From DASXRA01 sp036506155 (GTDB lineage: Bacteria > Actinomycetota > Actinomycetes > Mycobacteriales > Jatrophihabitantaceae): a stretch of 64,000 nucleotides of DNA. The position numbers and the translations under genes are program-made. This document shows, one piece after another, positions 51,220 to 60,292 of the stretch. The number at the start of each line of letters is the position of its first letter. The first letter of the stretch is position 1. Below the pieces are notes generated by a model. The model did no database searches. It saw nothing but the letters and a program-made list of their open reading frames with translations, and was not told the DNA's origin. The stretch is taken from NCBI GenBank assembly GCA_036506155.1, contig DASXSF010000081.1, positions 34,124 to 98,123 of the forward strand, given 5' to 3'.

Positions 51220-52697
51220 ATCGGCAGATTCGAAGGGTGGCCATCGCGGTCGGCGTGCTGATGGCGGCGCTGCTGGTGAACCTCAACTACGTCCAGGTCG
51301 TGAAAAGCGACGCCTATCGCAACAACAAGAACAACAAGCGGGTCATCCTCAACGAGTACGCCAATCCTCGGGGGTCGATCATCGTGCAGGGCACGCCGAT
51401 CGCCGAATCCGTCGCGACCAAGGACGAGCTGAAGTACTTGCGCAAGTATCCGGACGGGCCGGTGTACGCCGACCTCACCGGGTGGTACTCGCTGATCTAC
51501 GACAAGAACGGCCTCGAGGAGACGGAGGACGGGCTCCTTTCCGGCAACGACAGCCGGCTGCTCGGTACCCGCATCACCGACCTACTCACCGGACGCACCC
51601 CGAAGGGTGGCAGCGTCTCGCTGACGATCAACAAGGCTGCGCAGGAAGCGGCCTATAAGGGGCTCGGCGGCCGCCGCGGCGCCGTCGTCGCGCTCGACCC
51701 GCGCACGGGAGCCATTCTCGCCGCGGTGAGCAGCCCGTCCTACGACCCGAGCGTGCTGAGCTCGCACAACCTCGACGCGATCCAGGCCGCGTACAAGAAG
51801 CTCAACAGCGACAAGAACCAGCCGCTGCTGCCACGCACGTTCCAGGCGACCTACCCGCCCGGATCGGTGTTCAAGGTGATCGTCGCCGCGGCCGCGCTGA
51901 AGGACCCCCTCAAGAAGAAGCCCGACGACGTCATCCCCGGGCCGACGGTGCTGGCCCTGCCGGACGGCGGCACGATGCACAATTTCGCGGGCGAATCCTG
52001 CAGCAGGAACGGCAAGACCACGACGCTCATCGCCGCGCTGACGATCTCCTGCAACACCGCTTTCGCCCAACTCGGCATCGACATCGGACAGGACGCGCTG
52101 CAGAACGAGGCCAGCCTGTTCGGCATGAACGGTCAGGATTTCAGCATGCCGCTGAGCGTCTCCGGCTCCACGATGGGCACCATCGAGAACCGCTCGCAGC
52201 TCGGGCAGAGTTCCATCGGCCAGTTCAACGTGCAGATGTCACCGTTGCAGGCGGCGATGATCTCGGCCGCCGTCGAGAACGATGGCACCCTGATGACGCC
52301 CTACCTCGTGCAGCAGGAGCTTGCTCCCAATCTGTCGGTGCTCGACACGACCCAACCCCAGCTGCAAAGCCACGTGCTCACGCCGGACCAGGACAGGCAA
52401 CTGCAACAGATGATGGAAAGCGTGGTGACGAGCGGCACGGGCACCAAGGCGCAGATCAGCAACGAGCGGGTAGGCGGCAAGACGGGCACCGCGGACAACT
52501 CTGACGCGAAGGGCAACCCGCTCCCGCCCCACGCCTGGTTCAGCGGCTACGCGGCCGACCCGCTGCATCCGATCGCTGTGGCCGTGGTACTCGAGAACGC
52601 CGGCGTCACCGGCAACGAAAGCGCGGGTGGCGAGCAGGCGGCGCCACTCGCTCGCGATGTCATGAAGGCGTATATCGACGACGCGAGCGGGCGATGA
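51216..52697 (+). CDS. pbpA: Class B penicillin-binding protein PbpA
   Basis: 493 aa. An N-terminal anchor helix (VAIAVGVLMAALLVNLNYVQV) precedes a dimerisation region. The transpeptidase domain has active Ser in PPGSVFKVI (SxxK), SCN in TISCNTAF (SxN) and GKTGTAD (KTG). It cross-links peptidoglycan together with RodA, whose stop it overlaps (ATGA at 51216). In Mycobacterium pknA follows here; in this window pknB follows directly after 118 bases. Confidence 0.95.
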   Translation: MNRQIRRVAIAVGVLMAALLVNLNYVQVVKSDAYRNNKNNKRVILNEYANPRGSIIVQGTPIAESVATKDELKYLRKYPDGPVYADLTGWYSLIYDKNGLEETEDGLLSGNDSRLLGTRITDLLTGRTPKGGSVSLTINKAAQEAAYKGLGGRRGAVVALDPRTGAILAAVSSPSYDPSVLSSHNLDAIQAAYKKLNSDKNQPLLPRTFQATYPPGSVFKVIVAAAALKDPLKKKPDDVIPGPTVLALPDGGTMHNFAGESCSRNGKTTTLIAALTISCNTAFAQLGIDIGQDALQNEASLFGMNGQDFSMPLSVSGSTMGTIENRSQLGQSSIGQFNVQMSPLQAAMISAAVENDGTLMTPYLVQQELAPNLSVLDTTQPQLQSHVLTPDQDRQLQQMMESVVTSGTGTKAQISNERVGGKTGTADNSDAKGNPLPPHAWFSGYAADPLHPIAVAVVLENAGVTGNESAGGEQAAPLARDVMKAYIDDASGR

Positions 52698-52815
52698 CAC
52701 GACGACCAAGGACCCTCAATGACGCGGAATCCCGCGTGACGTGTAAGGCTGTTGCCCCAATGACTTTGACCCTCGGCGCTGCTGGGCAGCGGCGTGCTCG
52801 CTCGGAGGTCCGCCC

Positions 52816-54639
52816 ATGACGGCGACCCCCCGCCTCGTCGGCAACCGATATGAGCTCGGCGAACTGATCGGCTATGGCGGCATGGCCGAGGTGCACCGCG
52901 GGCGCGACGTGCGGCTCGGCCGCGAGGTAGCGATCAAGATCCTGCGCCCGGATCTGGCCAATGACCCGGCGTTCCTCATCCGGTTCCGCCGCGAGGCCCA
53001 GTCCGCGGCGGGGCTGAACTACCCCGCGATCGTCGCCGTCTACGACACCGGCGAGGATCCGGGGCTGTCCAGCAACGGCGATGTCCCGTACATCGTGATG
53101 GAATACGTCGAGGGTCGCACGCTGCGCGACGTGCTGAAGGAGCAGGGCAGGCTGCCGATACGCCGCGCCATGGAGATCACCTCCGAGGTCTGTGGCGCCC
53201 TCGACTTCAGCCACCGCAACGGCATCGTGCATCGTGACGTCAAGCCGGGAAACGTCATGATCACGCCGACCGGCGCGGTCAAGGTCATGGACTTCGGCAT
53301 CGCCCGCGCGCTGTCGTCGAACGCGGCCACGGTCACCCAGACCGCGGCCGTCATCGGCACCGCGCAGTACCTCTCGCCCGAGCAGGCGCGCGGCGAGCCG
53401 GTGGACGCCCGCTCCGACGTGTACTCGACCGGCTGCCTGCTCTACGAGCTGATCACCGGATCGCCGCCGTTCACCGGTGACTCACCGGTGGCCGTGGCCT
53501 ACCAGCATGTCCGTGAGAACGCCCCGGTGCCGTCGTCACTGAACCCCGAGGTGCCGCGAACGGTCGACTCGATCGTGATGAAGGCGCTGGCCAAGAATCC
53601 GCTGAACCGCTACCAGTCCGCGGGCGAGATGCGTGCCGACCTGCAACGCGCGCTGGCCGACCAGCCGGTGTCCGCCGAGGCGGTCATGACCGATGCGGAG
53701 AAGACGCAGTTCATCCCGCGCTCGCCCGCCCACCTCGCGGGCGGCGTGGCGCTGCCGCCGGGCGACGACGGCCGTACCGAGGAGGACGACCGCCGCCGCC
53801 GCCGATGGATATGGACCGCCGTTGTCGTCGCGCTGCTGCTCGTCATCGGGGCTGCCGCCTACGCCATCGCGCTGCTCGGTAAGACGGACAAGCCGAAGAC
53901 CTTCGCCGTGCCGTCGCTGGTAGGACAGACGGTGCAGGCAGCAAACCAGGCACTCGTCAAGGCCGGCTTCCAGCCGGACAACCAGCCGGGCACGACGAGC
54001 GAGCCGTGCACGGGCGCCCCGAACAACATCGTCCACGAAGGTCTCGTCTGCACCCAAAATCCGGCTGCCGGCTCGATGCAGACCAAGGACACCGTGATCA
54101 CGTTCAAGACGTACAAGAAGCCCACCGTTCAGGTGCCGAACGTCGTCGGCCAGTCCTATGCGGACGCGGCCAACGCGATCTCCGCCAAGGGCCTCAAACC
54201 GGCCCGCAAGGACGTCCCGAGCGACCTGCCCGTCAACCAGGTCGTCGGCGAGGACCCCAAGGCCTACACCAAGGTGGCGAAGGGCCAGACGGTCACGCTG
54301 TCCGTCTCCAACGGCAAGTCCGGGGTGCCGAGCGAGGTCGGCAAGAAGATCCAGGACGCGAAGAGCGACCTGAGCAACCAGGGCTGGACCAACGTCGACA
54401 CACAGACGCAGCAGACGACCGTTCTGGCGCAGAACGGCATCGTCCTCGACCAGTACCCGACGGCGGGCAGCGAGTTCCCGAAGGACCAGCAGATCACGCT
54501 GACCGTCGGGATCTACGTGCCGCCTACGACGCCGACGACCCCGAGCACCACGCCGACGACGCCGAGCACCACGCTGACAACGACCCCTCCGACGACACCA
54601 CCCACGACGCCGACGCCACCGACGACGCCACCGAGCTAG
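52816..54639 (+). CDS. pknB: Ser/Thr protein kinase PknB with PASTA domains
   Basis: 607 aa. Kinase domain ~12-275: GYGGMAEV loop, K41, catalytic D141 in HRDVKPGN, D159 in DFG, activation-loop T174 and T176 in TVTQTAAVIGTAQYLSPE. One transmembrane helix near 335-355 leads to three PASTA repeats (begin VPSLVGQTV, VPNVVGQSY, VPSEVGKKI), one fewer than the four in mycobacterial PknB, and a Thr/Pro tail. It senses peptidoglycan fragments and controls growth. ATG behind GGAGG; its own promoter may lie in the 118-base gap. Confidence 0.96.
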   Translation: MTATPRLVGNRYELGELIGYGGMAEVHRGRDVRLGREVAIKILRPDLANDPAFLIRFRREAQSAAGLNYPAIVAVYDTGEDPGLSSNGDVPYIVMEYVEGRTLRDVLKEQGRLPIRRAMEITSEVCGALDFSHRNGIVHRDVKPGNVMITPTGAVKVMDFGIARALSSNAATVTQTAAVIGTAQYLSPEQARGEPVDARSDVYSTGCLLYELITGSPPFTGDSPVAVAYQHVRENAPVPSSLNPEVPRTVDSIVMKALAKNPLNRYQSAGEMRADLQRALADQPVSAEAVMTDAEKTQFIPRSPAHLAGGVALPPGDDGRTEEDDRRRRRWIWTAVVVALLLVIGAAAYAIALLGKTDKPKTFAVPSLVGQTVQAANQALVKAGFQPDNQPGTTSEPCTGAPNNIVHEGLVCTQNPAAGSMQTKDTVITFKTYKKPTVQVPNVVGQSYADAANAISAKGLKPARKDVPSDLPVNQVVGEDPKAYTKVAKGQTVTLSVSNGKSGVPSEVGKKIQDAKSDLSNQGWTNVDTQTQQTTVLAQNGIVLDQYPTAGSEFPKDQQITLTVGIYVPPTTPTTPSTTPTTPSTTLTTTPPTTPPTTPTPPTTPPS

Positions 54640-54657
54640 CTTCGCGCCGCCGACCTG

Positions 54658-56103
54658 CTAAGACGGCTCCGGCGCCAAGCGGCGTGCGTGCTCGGCCACC
54701 ACGGGGAGCACGACGATAGCTCGCAGCCCTGGCTGGTTGTCGGCCAGCCGGACGGTGCCGCCGTGCGCGCGCACCAGATCGCGCACGATCGGCAGCCCGA
54801 GGCCGGTCCCGCCCGATTCGCGCGAGCGTGACCCGCCGACCCGGTAGAAGCGGTCGAAGACGCGTTGCCGTTCGTGCGCCGGGATGCCCGGGCCGTCGTC
54901 GGTTACCTCGAGCTGGACCGTGGGTTGCCCGGCCATGTGCCGCCCGGCGCTCACGGTCACGCTGACGCAGGTGCGCGCGTAGCGCACCGCGTTGTCGGTC
55001 AGGTTGACGACCACCCGGCGCAGCCCGTCCGGGTCGCCGTTGACGATCATCGGTGCGGTCGTGGCAGTCACGGGCACCCGAGCCTGCGCATAGCCGGCCA
55101 CTGTCTCGGTGACGAGCACGTCGAGCTCGACCAGCTCGTGGCGGCGCAGCACCCCGCCCGCCTCGTCAAGGCGGGCCATCGCGAGCAGGTCGTCGACGAG
55201 CAGCTCGAGCCGGCCGACGTCGGCGAGCGAATCGCGCAGCAAGGTGTTCCAGTCCTCCGGCGGCAGCCGCTCGGCCACCTCGAGCTGAACACGCAGCGAC
55301 GCGAGCGGCGAGCGTAGCTCGTGCGCAGCGTCGCCCACGAACGTGCGCTGCCGCTTGGTGGCGGCGTCGATGCGGTCGAGCATGGCGTTGAGCGTGACGG
55401 CCAGCCGCTGCACCTCGTCCTGGGCGTCGGGCACGGGCAGCCGCTGGTCGGCGAGCCCGGCGACGGTGATCTCCTCCGCGCCCTGGCGCAGGCCCGCAAC
55501 CGGTTGCAGCGTCCGGCGCACGATCCAGTACGTCGCGAGCCCCATCAGCAGGATGCCCAGTGGGACCAAGATCAGTGCGAGGACGCGCAGCACGTGCACG
55601 CTCTGCTCGACACGTCCGAGGCTGGTGCCCACCAGCACGGTCTCGCTGCCGACCGGCACCGCGGTGACCCGCAACTGTGCGTTGATGCCGGCCCATTCGC
55701 CGCTGATCGTGCGGTGCCCGCCGTCGTGCTGCTGCGCGAGCTCGTTCGGCTGGAGCATCGATCGCGTGGCGTCCGCGCCGGGGGAATTCGCGACCACGGC
55801 GTCGTTGGCGTCGACGATCTGGACGTAGTCGACGCCGCCGCTGCCCGAGAGCAGGGTGTGCGGCGCGTTGCCGCGCTGGACGAGCGTGGCGATGTCGGCG
55901 GCTGTCTTGCTGGCGGACGAGTCGATGCCGTTGATCAAGGCCACGCGCAGCACGATGATCAACACGATCGTGCCGGACACCACGGCGGCCGCGAAGAGCG
56001 TCGTGGCCACGATCGTGATGCGCGCCCGCAGAGACCGGGCGCCCCACCACTCACCCAGCCAGCGAAACCGCGGCCAGATCACTGCTCCTCCGGCAGTTCC
56101 CAC
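54658..56103 (-). CDS. Sensor histidine kinase
   Basis: 481 aa (GTG 56103; a GTG at 56082 is possible). Two transmembrane helices, near 30-55 and 170-192, flank a ~115-residue external sensor domain. HAMP follows, then the dimerisation domain with phospho-acceptor His in GDAAHELRSPLASL (~residue 265). ATPase boxes: N (NLTDNAVRYA), G1 (DDGPGIP), F and G2 (GGTGLGLPIV). It pairs with the response regulator gene 24 bases upstream on the same strand. The signal is unknown. Confidence 0.94.
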   Translation of the reverse strand: MGTAGGAVIWPRFRWLGEWWGARSLRARITIVATTLFAAAVVSGTIVLIIVLRVALINGIDSSASKTAADIATLVQRGNAPHTLLSGSGGVDYVQIVDANDAVVANSPGADATRSMLQPNELAQQHDGGHRTISGEWAGINAQLRVTAVPVGSETVLVGTSLGRVEQSVHVLRVLALILVPLGILLMGLATYWIVRRTLQPVAGLRQGAEEITVAGLADQRLPVPDAQDEVQRLAVTLNAMLDRIDAATKRQRTFVGDAAHELRSPLASLRVQLEVAERLPPEDWNTLLRDSLADVGRLELLVDDLLAMARLDEAGGVLRRHELVELDVLVTETVAGYAQARVPVTATTAPMIVNGDPDGLRRVVVNLTDNAVRYARTCVSVTVSAGRHMAGQPTVQLEVTDDGPGIPAHERQRVFDRFYRVGGSRSRESGGTGLGLPIVRDLVRAHGGTVRLADNQPGLRAIVVLPVVAEHARRLAPEPS

Positions 56104-56127
56104 CGGTACGCGCTCATCGGCCGCAGG

Positions 56128-56874
56128 TTACCCCGCGTTGTTCACCACACCTGGCCCAACGGTGGGTCCTCGGCGTTCCGCCACCGCACTGCCTTCGGCC
56201 GGCTCGGCGGCGACGAGGCGGTAGCCGGCGCCACGCACCGTCTGCAAGCTCTGCCGCCCGAACGGCGTATCGATCTTGCGGCGCAGGTAGCCGACGTAGA
56301 CCTCGACGACGTTGGCGTCGCCCTCGTAGTGGGCGTCCCAGACGTGGTGCAGGAGGTCCGCTTTCGACACCGCCTCGCCGGCTCGGCGCATCAGGAATTC
56401 GAGCAGCGCGAACTCCCGGGGTGTCAGCTCGACGTTGTGACCGGCCCGGGTGACGGTGTGCGCCGCGGGGTCGAGCACCAGATCGCCGACCGTCAGTGCG
56501 GCCGGACGCGGTGTGACACCCCGACGCAGCAGCGCGCGCAGCCGGGCGAGCAGCACCACGAACGAGAACGGCTTGGTGAGGTAGTCGTCGGCGCCCAGAT
56601 CGAGGGCGTCCGCCTCGTCGTACTCGCCGTCCTTCGCGGTGAGCATCAGAATCGGGACCCAGTTCTGCGCGTCGCGTAGCCGCTCGATGATCCGGTAGCC
56701 GGACAATCCGGGCAGCATGATGTCGAGGATGAGTGCGTCGTAACTGCTCTCTTGCGCGGCGTGCAGTCCGTCCGGTCCGGTATGCGCGATGTCGACGGTG
56801 AACCCTTCGCCGATGAGGCCGCGCTGTAGCGCCGATGCAAGGCGCACCTCGTCCTCGACGATCAGTAGCCGCAC
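56128..56874 (-). CDS. OmpR/PhoB-family response regulator
   Basis: 248 aa. Receiver domain with E7/D8, phospho-acceptor D51 (LILDIMLPG), the switch Thr in MLTAKDG and Lys in TKPFSF. The C-terminal winged helix (~125-225) includes LTPREFALLEFLMRRAGEAVSKADLLHHVW and VVEVYVGYLRRKID. The last ~20 residues are an extra tail. Divergent from the LolA-like gene, with a palindrome between them. Confidence 0.96.
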   Translation of the reverse strand: MRLLIVEDEVRLASALQRGLIGEGFTVDIAHTGPDGLHAAQESSYDALILDIMLPGLSGYRIIERLRDAQNWVPILMLTAKDGEYDEADALDLGADDYLTKPFSFVVLLARLRALLRRGVTPRPAALTVGDLVLDPAAHTVTRAGHNVELTPREFALLEFLMRRAGEAVSKADLLHHVWDAHYEGDANVVEVYVGYLRRKIDTPFGRQSLQTVRGAGYRLVAAEPAEGSAVAERRGPTVGPGVVNNAG

Positions 56875-56920
56875 CGTTCGTCCTTCCTAGTTGCGATCAC
56901 AATTCAGGGTGCCATCGGCC

Positions 56921-56942
56921 AGCGTTGCGGTTATGCAACGCT
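56921..56942. promoter_or_regulatory. Inverted repeat in the divergent region of the response regulator
   Basis: AGCGTTGC (56921-56928), ggttat, GCAACGCT (56935-56942): perfect 8-bp arms. It lies between the response-regulator gene and the LolA-like/ABC operon, a natural place for the regulator's binding site, although OmpR-type proteins more often use direct repeats. Confidence 0.45.
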
Positions 56943-56980
56943 CAGCCCCATCACAGTGCAGGCGGCGCATCCTCGTCCAG

Positions 56981-58036
56981 GTGAACGTCCGTTCCGTCTT
57001 CCAACGCAATCATGCGCTGCGCTGGATCGTGCCGACGGGTGTCGTCGGCGTTGCCGCCATCATCGCCAGCGGCGTCCTCTCCGCGCAGGCGATTCCCGAC
57101 CTCCCGCCCCGCACCGCGGCCCAGCTCCTGGTCGACGTCGAGAACGCCCATGTCGACGGGCTGTCCGGCACCATCGTCGCCAAGGCGTCGCTGGGCATCC
57201 CGGCACTGCCGAGCGGAGCGATATCCGGCAACCTGCTCAGCCTGTTGTCCGGCTCACACACGGCCCGGGTCTGGTACGCGGGCACCGACAAGCAACGGTT
57301 CGCACTGCTCGATACGCTCAGCGAGGCCGACGTGTTCCACAACGGCCCCGACATCTGGACATACAACAGCTCCACGCACGACGCGACGCACATGGTGTTG
57401 CCGGGGCAGTCCGCGACGCAGGAACCGCCGGCCACCACGCCGACACTCACCCCTGAACAGGCCGCAGAGCAGGCGCTGCGCGCCATCGATCCGACGACGA
57501 TCGTGAGCACCGACGCGGCGCGTCGGGTGGCCGGCCGCGCCGCGTACGACCTGGTGCTCGTACCACGCGACCCGAGTTCACGCATCGGGTCGGTGCGGAT
57601 CGCCATCGACGGCAAGACCAAGATTCCGCTCGGCGTGCAGCTGTACGCGAGGGGTGACCACTCGCCCGCCGTTGATGTCGCGTACACCCGGATCCGCTAC
57701 AGCGTGCCCGACATGAGCAACTTCACCTTTACTCCGGCGAAGTCGGTGAAGATCAAGGAAGCACCGTTCCCCGCCGTGGCGCAGCAGGGCCATCACCCCG
57801 TCACCACGATCGGTACGGGCTGGACGACCGTCGTGCGGATGCGGGTTGCCGATCTTGGCGCGAACGGCGCGGAGATGGCGTACCTGGAGGCGCTGCCACG
57901 GGTGAGCTGGGCGGGCGGCAGCGGTCGGCTGTTCGATTCCAGGCTGGTGACTGTGCTCGTCTGTGACGACGGCCGCCTCTACGCTGGGCCGGTGGACAAG
58001 AGCGTCCTGATCGCCGACGCGGCTGCCCGCAAGTGA
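56981..58036 (+). CDS. LolA/outer-membrane-lipoprotein-carrier-like secreted protein
   Basis: 351 aa from GTG 56981; longer in-frame starts exist but add Arg-rich sequence. A signal anchor near residues 12-30 (VPTGVVGVAAIIASGVLSAQA) is followed by a large beta-sheet domain: AQLLVDVENAHVDGLSGTIVAK, RVWYAGTDKQRFALLD, DIWTYNSSTHDATHMVLPG, RRVAGRAAYDLVLVPRD. This resembles LolA/LppX-like lipid-binding folds of actinobacteria. It overlaps the ABC ATPase gene by GTGA, suggesting joint work with the exporter. Confidence 0.8.
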   Translation: MNVRSVFQRNHALRWIVPTGVVGVAAIIASGVLSAQAIPDLPPRTAAQLLVDVENAHVDGLSGTIVAKASLGIPALPSGAISGNLLSLLSGSHTARVWYAGTDKQRFALLDTLSEADVFHNGPDIWTYNSSTHDATHMVLPGQSATQEPPATTPTLTPEQAAEQALRAIDPTTIVSTDAARRVAGRAAYDLVLVPRDPSSRIGSVRIAIDGKTKIPLGVQLYARGDHSPAVDVAYTRIRYSVPDMSNFTFTPAKSVKIKEAPFPAVAQQGHHPVTTIGTGWTTVVRMRVADLGANGAEMAYLEALPRVSWAGGSGRLFDSRLVTVLVCDDGRLYAGPVDKSVLIADAAARK

Positions 58037-59136
58037 CCCTGGCCCACGGGGGCCACGCCACCGTCCACAGTGGAGGATTGGACGGCGACGCGATGAGCGC
58101 TCGCGCGAAGAGCCCGCCGGCCGCTGTGCGGGCCGCGCCCGCGACCTCGGCTCGGCGTGACTCGCAGGATGCGGCGCAGACGACAGACACATCCGGCGGA
58201 TCGGAGAGGCTCGCGATCGGAAGCGACGGACTGACCAAGCGGTTTCGAGGAGGCCAGGTCGCGGTCGATCACGTGGACCTGCGCGTGCCGATCGGCTCGG
58301 TCTACGGCTTCCTAGGGCCGAACGGTTCGGGCAAGACCACCACGATCCGCATGCTGCTCGGGCTGATCTACCCGACGGCGGGCACGCATCGCCTGCTGGG
58401 TGAGTCGTTTGTCGAGAACGCCGCACGGGTGTTGCCCCGCGTCGGTTCACTCGTCGAAGGCCCGGCGTTCCACCCGTACCTGTCCGGCCACGCCAACCTG
58501 GCGCGGCTGGACGCCGCCGACCGCACCGTCTCGGCACGCACGGCGCGCCGCCGGATCGGCGAGGCGCTCGACAGGGTCGGGCTTTCCGCGGCGGCCGGAA
58601 AGCGGTACCGCAACTACTCGCTCGGCATGCGGCAGCGCCTCGGCATCGCGGCGGCGCTGCTGCGTCCGCGTGACCTGCTCGTGCTTGACGAGCCGACGAA
58701 CGGCCTCGATCCGCAGGGCACCCGCGAGGTGCGACACCTGATCCGGCAACTCGGCGACGAGGGTGTCAGCGTGTTCGTCTCGTCGCATCTGCTCAGCGAG
58801 GTCGAGCAGATCTGCACGCACGTCGGCGTGATGAGCGTCGGGCGGATGGTGTGGCAGGGCTCGCTTGCGGCGCTTGCCGCGGAGCAGCAGGCGCGGGTGC
58901 GCGTGGTCTCGGCCACTCCTGCGGCCGCGGCCGGGGTGCTCACCGGGCTCGGCCTGGAGGCAGTGTCCACAGTGGACGGTGAGGCGCGTGCCGTCCTGGG
59001 TGCGGTGGCGCCGGAGCATGTTGTCGAAGCGCTCGTTGCCGCGGGAGTGGGTGTGCGCGGGTTCGCCGTCGACCGGCCCAGCCTCGAGGACGTGTTCGTG
59101 GGCCTGACCGGGGAGGGCTTCGATGTCTCTGGCTGA
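58033..59136 (+). CDS. ABC transporter ATP-binding protein
   Basis: 367 aa from GTG 58033; the ATG at 58093, supplied by the dispersed repeat, is an alternative. The first ~60 residues are a non-conserved extension. Walker A GPNGSGKTT, signature YSLGMRQRLG, Walker B LLVLDEPTNG, and the switch His in SSHLLSEVEQ. The C-terminal ~80 residues form the DrrA/bacitracin-type accessory region. It forms a transporter with the permease encoded next, which overlaps it by 14 bases. Confidence 0.93.
   Translation: MTLAHGGHATVHSGGLDGDAMSARAKSPPAAVRAAPATSARRDSQDAAQTTDTSGGSERLAIGSDGLTKRFRGGQVAVDHVDLRVPIGSVYGFLGPNGSGKTTTIRMLLGLIYPTAGTHRLLGESFVENAARVLPRVGSLVEGPAFHPYLSGHANLARLDAADRTVSARTARRRIGEALDRVGLSAAAGKRYRNYSLGMRQRLGIAAALLRPRDLLVLDEPTNGLDPQGTREVRHLIRQLGDEGVSVFVSSHLLSEVEQICTHVGVMSVGRMVWQGSLAALAAEQQARVRVVSATPAAAAGVLTGLGLEAVSTVDGEARAVLGAVAPEHVVEALVAAGVGVRGFAVDRPSLEDVFVGLTGEGFDVSG
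58090..58113 (+). repeat. Dispersed 24-base repeat, copy C (in-frame in ABC gene)
   Basis: Identical over 24 bases to the reverse complement of copy A. Here it lies in the variable N-terminal extension of the ABC ATPase, in frame, and reads MSARAKS, so the repeat could provide the true ATG start. Confidence 0.6.
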
Positions 59137-60031
59137 CGTCTCCCATCCCGCCCCCGACCCCGTCTCCTTTCGGGCAACGCCCGGAGGTGGGACCCCGCCG
59201 ACATTCGCCCGATCGGGGAGGTTTCTGCGGTCCGAACTGGGCATGGTCTTCCGACGGCGGCGCAATCTGGCGCTGCTGGTGGTGCTGGGCTGCATTCCGA
59301 TCCTGATCGCCGTGGCAATCAAGATCAGCGGCGGAACGTCGGGCGGAGGAAACGGTGACGGCGCCGCACTGTTCGGCAGCATCACGAGCAACGGGGTGTT
59401 CGTGGCGTTCTCCGCGCTGTTCGTGATCATGCCGTTGTTCCTGCCGATGGCGGTGTCGGTGGTTGCCGGCGATTCCGTGTCGGGCGAGGCGAACACCGGC
59501 ACGCTTCGCTATCTGCTGGCCGTGCCGGTCGGGCGCACCCGGCTGCTCGCCGTCAAGTTCGCTGCGATCGTTGCCTGGTGTGTTGCGTGCAGTCTCGTGG
59601 TTGCCGTCGTCGGGATGCTGATCGGCTTGATCCTGTTCGGGGGCGGCGAGGTGACGCTGCTCTCCGGCACCCCCGTGTCGTTCGCCGCCGGGCTGTGGCG
59701 GCTGACCCTTGTGGCCGGCTACGTTGCCGCGAGCATTGCGGCCGTGGGGGCGATCGGGCTGTTCGTGTCGACGCTGACCGAGGTGCCGATCGCAGCGATG
59801 GCCACCACGCTCGGCCTGACGATCACCAGCCAGGTAATGGACGCGGTGCCGCAGATCAGCGCCGTCCACCCGTGGCTTCCCAGCCACTACTGGCAGCAGT
59901 TCATCGACATGCTGCGCGATCCGATGGCCCTCGACAGAGTTGGCCATGGGCTACTGGCGGCGGCGACCTACACCCTGCTGTTCCTGACGCTGGCCTGGGC
60001 GCGCTTCAACAACAAGGACGTCACGAGCTGA
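59123..60031 (+). CDS. ABC-2 type transporter permease
   Basis: 302 aa with six hydrophobic helices and a large loop after the first (SELGMVFRRRRNLALLVVLGC then a Gly-rich stretch). SVVAGDSVSGEANTGTLRYLLAVPVGRTRLLAVKF is the ABC-2 signature between helices 2 and 3. Partner of the preceding ATPase; substrate unknown. Confidence 0.9.
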   Translation: MSLADVSHPAPDPVSFRATPGGGTPPTFARSGRFLRSELGMVFRRRRNLALLVVLGCIPILIAVAIKISGGTSGGGNGDGAALFGSITSNGVFVAFSALFVIMPLFLPMAVSVVAGDSVSGEANTGTLRYLLAVPVGRTRLLAVKFAAIVAWCVACSLVVAVVGMLIGLILFGGGEVTLLSGTPVSFAAGLWRLTLVAGYVAASIAAVGAIGLFVSTLTEVPIAAMATTLGLTITSQVMDAVPQISAVHPWLPSHYWQQFIDMLRDPMALDRVGHGLLAAATYTLLFLTLAWARFNNKDVTS

Positions 60032-60040
60032 GCCACCTGG

Positions 60041-60292
60041 CTATTGCAGGTAGCCCTCGACATCGTTGATCGAACGTGTCTGGGCGGCGTCCGGATCGTC
60101 GCCGAACTCTTCGCGCGCGCGGCGCTGGCGCAGCAGGTCCCAGCACTGGTCGAGTTGCCGCTCGATCAGCTCGAGGCGCTGCCTGTCGTCGCCGGTGAGG
60201 CCCCGTCCGCGATGCGTTGCACGCAGGTCCCGCTCTTCGTCGACCAGCTCGTGTATGCGAGCCAGAACTGTCTCATCGTTCACGTCACTCAT
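60041..60292 (-). CDS. DUF2630 family protein
   Basis: 83 aa, two predicted helices forming a coiled coil: ETVLARIHELVDEERDLRA and DDRQRLELIERQLDQCWDLLRQRRAREEFG, then DPDAAQTRSINDVEGYLQ. This matches the small actinobacterial DUF2630 family of unknown function. Its ATG overlaps the stop of the MFS gene. Confidence 0.85.
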   Translation of the reverse strand: MSDVNDETVLARIHELVDEERDLRATHRGRGLTGDDRQRLELIERQLDQCWDLLRQRRAREEFGDDPDAAQTRSINDVEGYLQ

